Assembly: GCA_946056345.1 (NCBI GenBank)
Contig: CAMGJH010000036.1
Span: 1-8,100 of the forward strand
Direction of reading: 5' to 3'
DNA length: 8,100 bases
Origin: an uncultured Lentisphaeraceae bacterium
Lineage (GTDB): Bacteria > Verrucomicrobiota > Kiritimatiellia > RFP12 > DVOR01
Below, piece after piece: positions 6,506-8,100 of the stretch. The notes below the pieces were generated by a model. It was given only the letters and a program-made list of their open reading frames with translations, ran no database searches and was not told where the DNA came from. Every line of letters starts with the position of its first letter. The stretch's first letter is position 1. The translations under genes were made by a program, and so were the position numbers.

Positions 6506-7486
6506 ATGAACCCCACCCTCTCTGAACTCCTCGCGCGCCCCCTCCCCGAACTGCGTGCCGAAGCCCGCCGCGTGCGCCTGGCCCGCTTCGGCCGCACCGT
6601 TGCCCTCTTCGCCCCGCTCTACGTCTCCAACCGCTGCATCAACGCCTGCCGCTACTGCGACTTCTCCAGCCGCCACCACACCCTCCCGCGCGTCACCCTC
6701 TCGCCCGAGGAAATCCGTCGCGAGGGCGAGGCTATCGCCGCCACCGGCATCCGCTCGCTCCTCATCGTCGCCGGCGAGGACCCCCGCCACGTCACGCTCG
6801 ACTACCTCTGCGCCCTCCCTGCGCTCTTGGGTGACCGCTTTGAGAGTCTCTCGCTCGAAGTCGCCCCGCAGAGCGAGGAGGCCTACCGCGCCCTCTTCGC
6901 CGCCGGCTACCAAGGTCTCACTTGCTTTCAGGAGACCTACGACCGCGCCCTCTACCCCACACTCCATCCCGTCGGCCCCAAGCACGACTTCGCCTGGCGC
7001 CTGGGCACCCAACTCCGCGCCGGGCGTGCCGGCTTCCGTACCCTCGGCCTCGCCTTCCTGATGGGCCTGCGCGATTGGCACAGCGAGGCCGAGGCCCTCG
7101 CCGCCCACGCCCGAATGCTAATGAAGTGCTGTTGGCAGGCCCGCATCCAGTTCGCCTTCCCGCGTATCCGCCCGGTCGATGGCGGCTTCATCCCCGCCGC
7201 CCCGGTCGATGACGAAACCCTCGAGCGCCTGATGCTCGCCTTCCGCATCGCCTTCCCCGAAGCGAGCATTACCCTCTCCACCCGCGAAGCTCCCGCCTTC
7301 CGCGACCGTATGGCCGAACTCTGTGCCGACACCCTTAGCGTCGGCAGCCACATCACCTCCGGCGGCTACGCCCACCCCACCGACCAGACCGCCCAGTTCT
7401 CTCTGGCCGACACCCGCTCCGCCGCCGAGGTCATCGCCGCCCTCCGCGCCCGCCACCTCGACCCCGTCTTCAAGCAATGGGCCTAG
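6506..7486 (+). CDS. thiH: 2-iminoacetate (dehydroglycine) synthase ThiH, compact form
   Basis: ThiH is a radical-SAM tyrosine lyase that cleaves tyrosine to p-cresol and dehydroglycine, which ThiG uses; it replaces the oxygen-dependent ThiO in anaerobes. The 326-residue product shows FAPLYVSNRCINACRYCDFS (35-54) with C44, C48 and C51, then IVAGEDPRHV (87-96), SLEVAPQSEEAY (116-127), CFQETYD (140-146), GPKHDFAWRL (157-166), LGLAFLMGL (180-188), AFPRIRP (217-223), LSTREAPAFRDR (257-268), ITSGGYAHP (283-291), QFSLADTRSA (297-306) and the typical end DPVFKQWA. It is about 40 residues shorter before the first cysteine than E. coli ThiH. It ends before the region where HydG has its extra Cys-rich domain, so it is not HydG. 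The ATG at 6506 lies one base after the thiG stop. Its ribosome site is weak, and an in-frame TTG at 6497 is a possible alternative start. Confidence 0.95.
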   Translation: MNPTLSELLARPLPELRAEARRVRLARFGRTVALFAPLYVSNRCINACRYCDFSSRHHTLPRVTLSPEEIRREGEAIAATGIRSLLIVAGEDPRHVTLDYLCALPALLGDRFESLSLEVAPQSEEAYRALFAAGYQGLTCFQETYDRALYPTLHPVGPKHDFAWRLGTQLRAGRAGFRTLGLAFLMGLRDWHSEAEALAAHARMLMKCCWQARIQFAFPRIRPVDGGFIPAAPVDDETLERLMLAFRIAFPEASITLSTREAPAFRDRMAELCADTLSVGSHITSGGYAHPTDQTAQFSLADTRSAAEVIAALRARHLDPVFKQWA

Positions 7487-7553
7487 GTTAACTGACATCG
7501 GACAGCCGACTGCAGACAGCGCTGGCGCTTGATGTGTAAACCCCGGCCGAACT

Positions 7554-7586
7554 ATAGACAGGACACCGCGTGAAGCACGCGTCTAT
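7554..7586. repeat. Nested inverted repeat in the thiH-hydF intergenic region
   Basis: A perfect inner stem, CGCGTG (7567-7572), loop AAG, CACGCG (7576-7581), is flanked by an outer pair, ATAGA (7554-7558) and TCTAT (7582-7586). The left arm carries an 8-base unpaired bulge (7559-7566). It could be an RNA hairpin at the end of the thi transcript or a protein binding site. No T run follows. Confidence 0.4.
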
Positions 7587-7620
7587 CCGTCGCAGCACGC
7601 GAGTTGTCGGCTTGTCTGTT

Positions 7621-7663
7621 ATCTTCCCAGTTATCCACGCGCCTGCGGGAGGGCGGGGAAGAT
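7621..7663. terminator. Possible terminator-like inverted repeat between convergent genes
   Basis: ATCTTCCC (7621-7628) and GGGAAGAT (7656-7663) form a perfect 8-bp pair around a 27-base interior that itself contains CGCC (7640-7643) and GGCG (7652-7655). The element lies just past the hydF stop and could serve either transcript. Neither strand shows a proper T run after the stem, so an intrinsic terminator is only tentatively suggested. Confidence 0.35.
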
Positions 7664-7666
7664 GGT

Positions 7667-8100
7667 TTAGAGGACGATGCCGAAGGGTTGGAGGACGCGG
7701 TCGAGGACGCCTTGGGTTTCGGAGATGGCCACGCCGTAGTTGGTGATGGGGACACCGGCGGCTTTGGCTTGGTCCATCCGCCAGAGCATAAAGGCGCGGT
7801 TGATCATACACCCGCCGCAGTGGATGACCAGGGCGTATTGGGCGAGTTCCTTGGGAAAGTCCTTGCCGGAGACGACCTCGAAGGTCAGCTCCTTGCCGGT
7901 CTTCTCGCGGATCCAACGGGGGATTTTGACACGGCCGATATCGTCCTCGGCAGCGTGGTGGGTGCAGGCTTCGCCGATGAGAATGCGGTCGCCATCCTGC
8001 AGGTGGCGGATAGCGGCGGCACCGGCGGCCAGGGCCGGGAGGTCGCCCTTGAGGCGCGCCATCAGGATCGAATAGGTGGTGGCCGGGAGGTCGCTCGGCA
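7667..8100 (-). CDS. hydF: [FeFe]-hydrogenase maturation GTPase HydF, C-terminal part (runs off the window)
   Basis: HydF is the GTPase scaffold that receives the 2Fe precursor made by HydG and HydE and passes it to the hydrogenase. Only the C-terminal ~143 residues are present; the N-terminal GTPase domain lies beyond the right edge. An internal ATG at 8062 is not the start, because the frame stays open and homologous upstream (LPATTYSILMARLKGDL matches the family's LTTFSILFARYKGD). The [4Fe-4S] signature CxH-x(44-53)-HCxxC is complete: counted from that ATG, EACTHH gives C33 and H35, and HCGGC gives H81, C82 and C85, with 45 residues between the histidines. RVKIPRWI, PITNYGVAI and LQPFGI near the end are also typical. 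It converges on thiH across 180 bp and so is not in the same transcript. With hydE it indicates an [FeFe]-hydrogenase in this organism. Confidence 0.94.
   Translation of the reverse strand, partial: PSDLPATTYSILMARLKGDLPALAAGAAAIRHLQDGDRILIGEACTHHAAEDDIGRVKIPRWIREKTGKELTFEVVSGKDFPKELAQYALVIHCGGCMINRAFMLWRMDQAKAAGVPITNYGVAISETQGVLDRVLQPFGIVL

Larger units (their letters stand above)
7487..7666. other. Convergent intergenic region between thiH and hydF
   Basis: These 180 bp between the thiH and hydF stops contain no gene I can support. The composition is noticeably richer in A and T than in the genes. They hold several inverted repeats: a small AGCGC/GCGCT pair (7518-7529), a nested stem at 7554-7586 and an 8-bp pair at 7621-7663. 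The region is where transcripts from both sides should end, although no classical stem plus T run is visible. Confidence 0.6.

Noticed and set aside
6506..7486. Annotation as HydG because hydE and hydF are nearby
   Set aside because: It lacks the C-terminal Cys-rich extension of HydG, ends with the ThiH-type tail and directly follows thiG.
7631..7639. TTATCCACG, one base off the DnaA box consensus
   Set aside because: It is a single match with no cluster of boxes, no AT-rich unwinding region and no dnaA or dnaN nearby, so it does not support an origin.
1..8100. CRISPR arrays, tRNA or rRNA genes, insertion sequences or phage genes
   Set aside because: No regularly spaced repeats, cloverleaf-like sequence, transposase or integrase motifs or terminal inverted repeats with target duplications were seen; almost all DNA is accounted for by the listed genes.

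Overview
The window is a dense, G+C-rich bacterial segment, roughly two thirds G+C by eye. Eight recognisable genes and one tiny ORF lie head to tail on the plus strand, and one further gene enters from the right edge on the minus strand. I cannot assign a phylum. The lifestyle signal is strong: HydE and HydF are maturases of [FeFe]-hydrogenase, the biotin synthase has the cysteine pattern of clostridial-type (obligate anaerobe) enzymes, and thiazole synthesis uses the oxygen-sensitive radical-SAM enzyme ThiH rather than the aerobic glycine oxidase ThiO. This points to a strict anaerobe that makes its own thiamine, NAD and biotin and carries an [FeFe]-hydrogenase.

Layout. Bases 1-167 are a C-rich non-coding leader with a short TGTCGACTG repeat and a small hairpin. 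Then follow cysN (168-1886, sulfate adenylyltransferase GTPase subunit with a decayed APS-kinase-like tail), thiS (1904-2098), nadA (2100-3002), a 23-codon ORF (3002-3073), bioB (3076-4059), hydE (4056-5141), thiF (5138-5737), thiG (5734-6504) and thiH (6506-7486). Gaps are 17 bp or less, and several junctions are 1- or 4-base stop/start overlaps, so this is probably one polycistronic unit with translational coupling. Bases 7487-7666 are a 180-bp convergent intergenic region with inverted repeats. The 3' part of hydF (7667 to the right edge) faces the operon.

How the genes work together. ThiF adenylates the ThiS C-terminus so that it can carry sulfur as a thiocarboxylate. ThiH cleaves tyrosine to dehydroglycine. 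ThiG joins these with deoxyxylulose phosphate to form the thiamine thiazole. NadA makes quinolinate for NAD, BioB inserts sulfur into dethiobiotin, and HydE with HydF helps build the hydrogenase 2Fe subcluster. The shared theme is sulfur transfer and Fe-S enzymes: NadA, BioB, HydE, ThiH and HydF all bind Fe-S clusters. No hydG, cysD, thiC, bioA/D/F or nadB/C is present in the window.

No wholly new system is evident. The most notable points are: near-total absence of the tetranucleotide CATG (one copy in 8.1 kb, with synonymous codon choice before every internal Met bent to avoid it); the CysN tail that looks like an APS kinase without its P-loop; a biotin synthase lacking one classical auxiliary-cluster cysteine; hydE embedded within the thiamine operon; and an unexplained 23-codon ORF between nadA and bioB.
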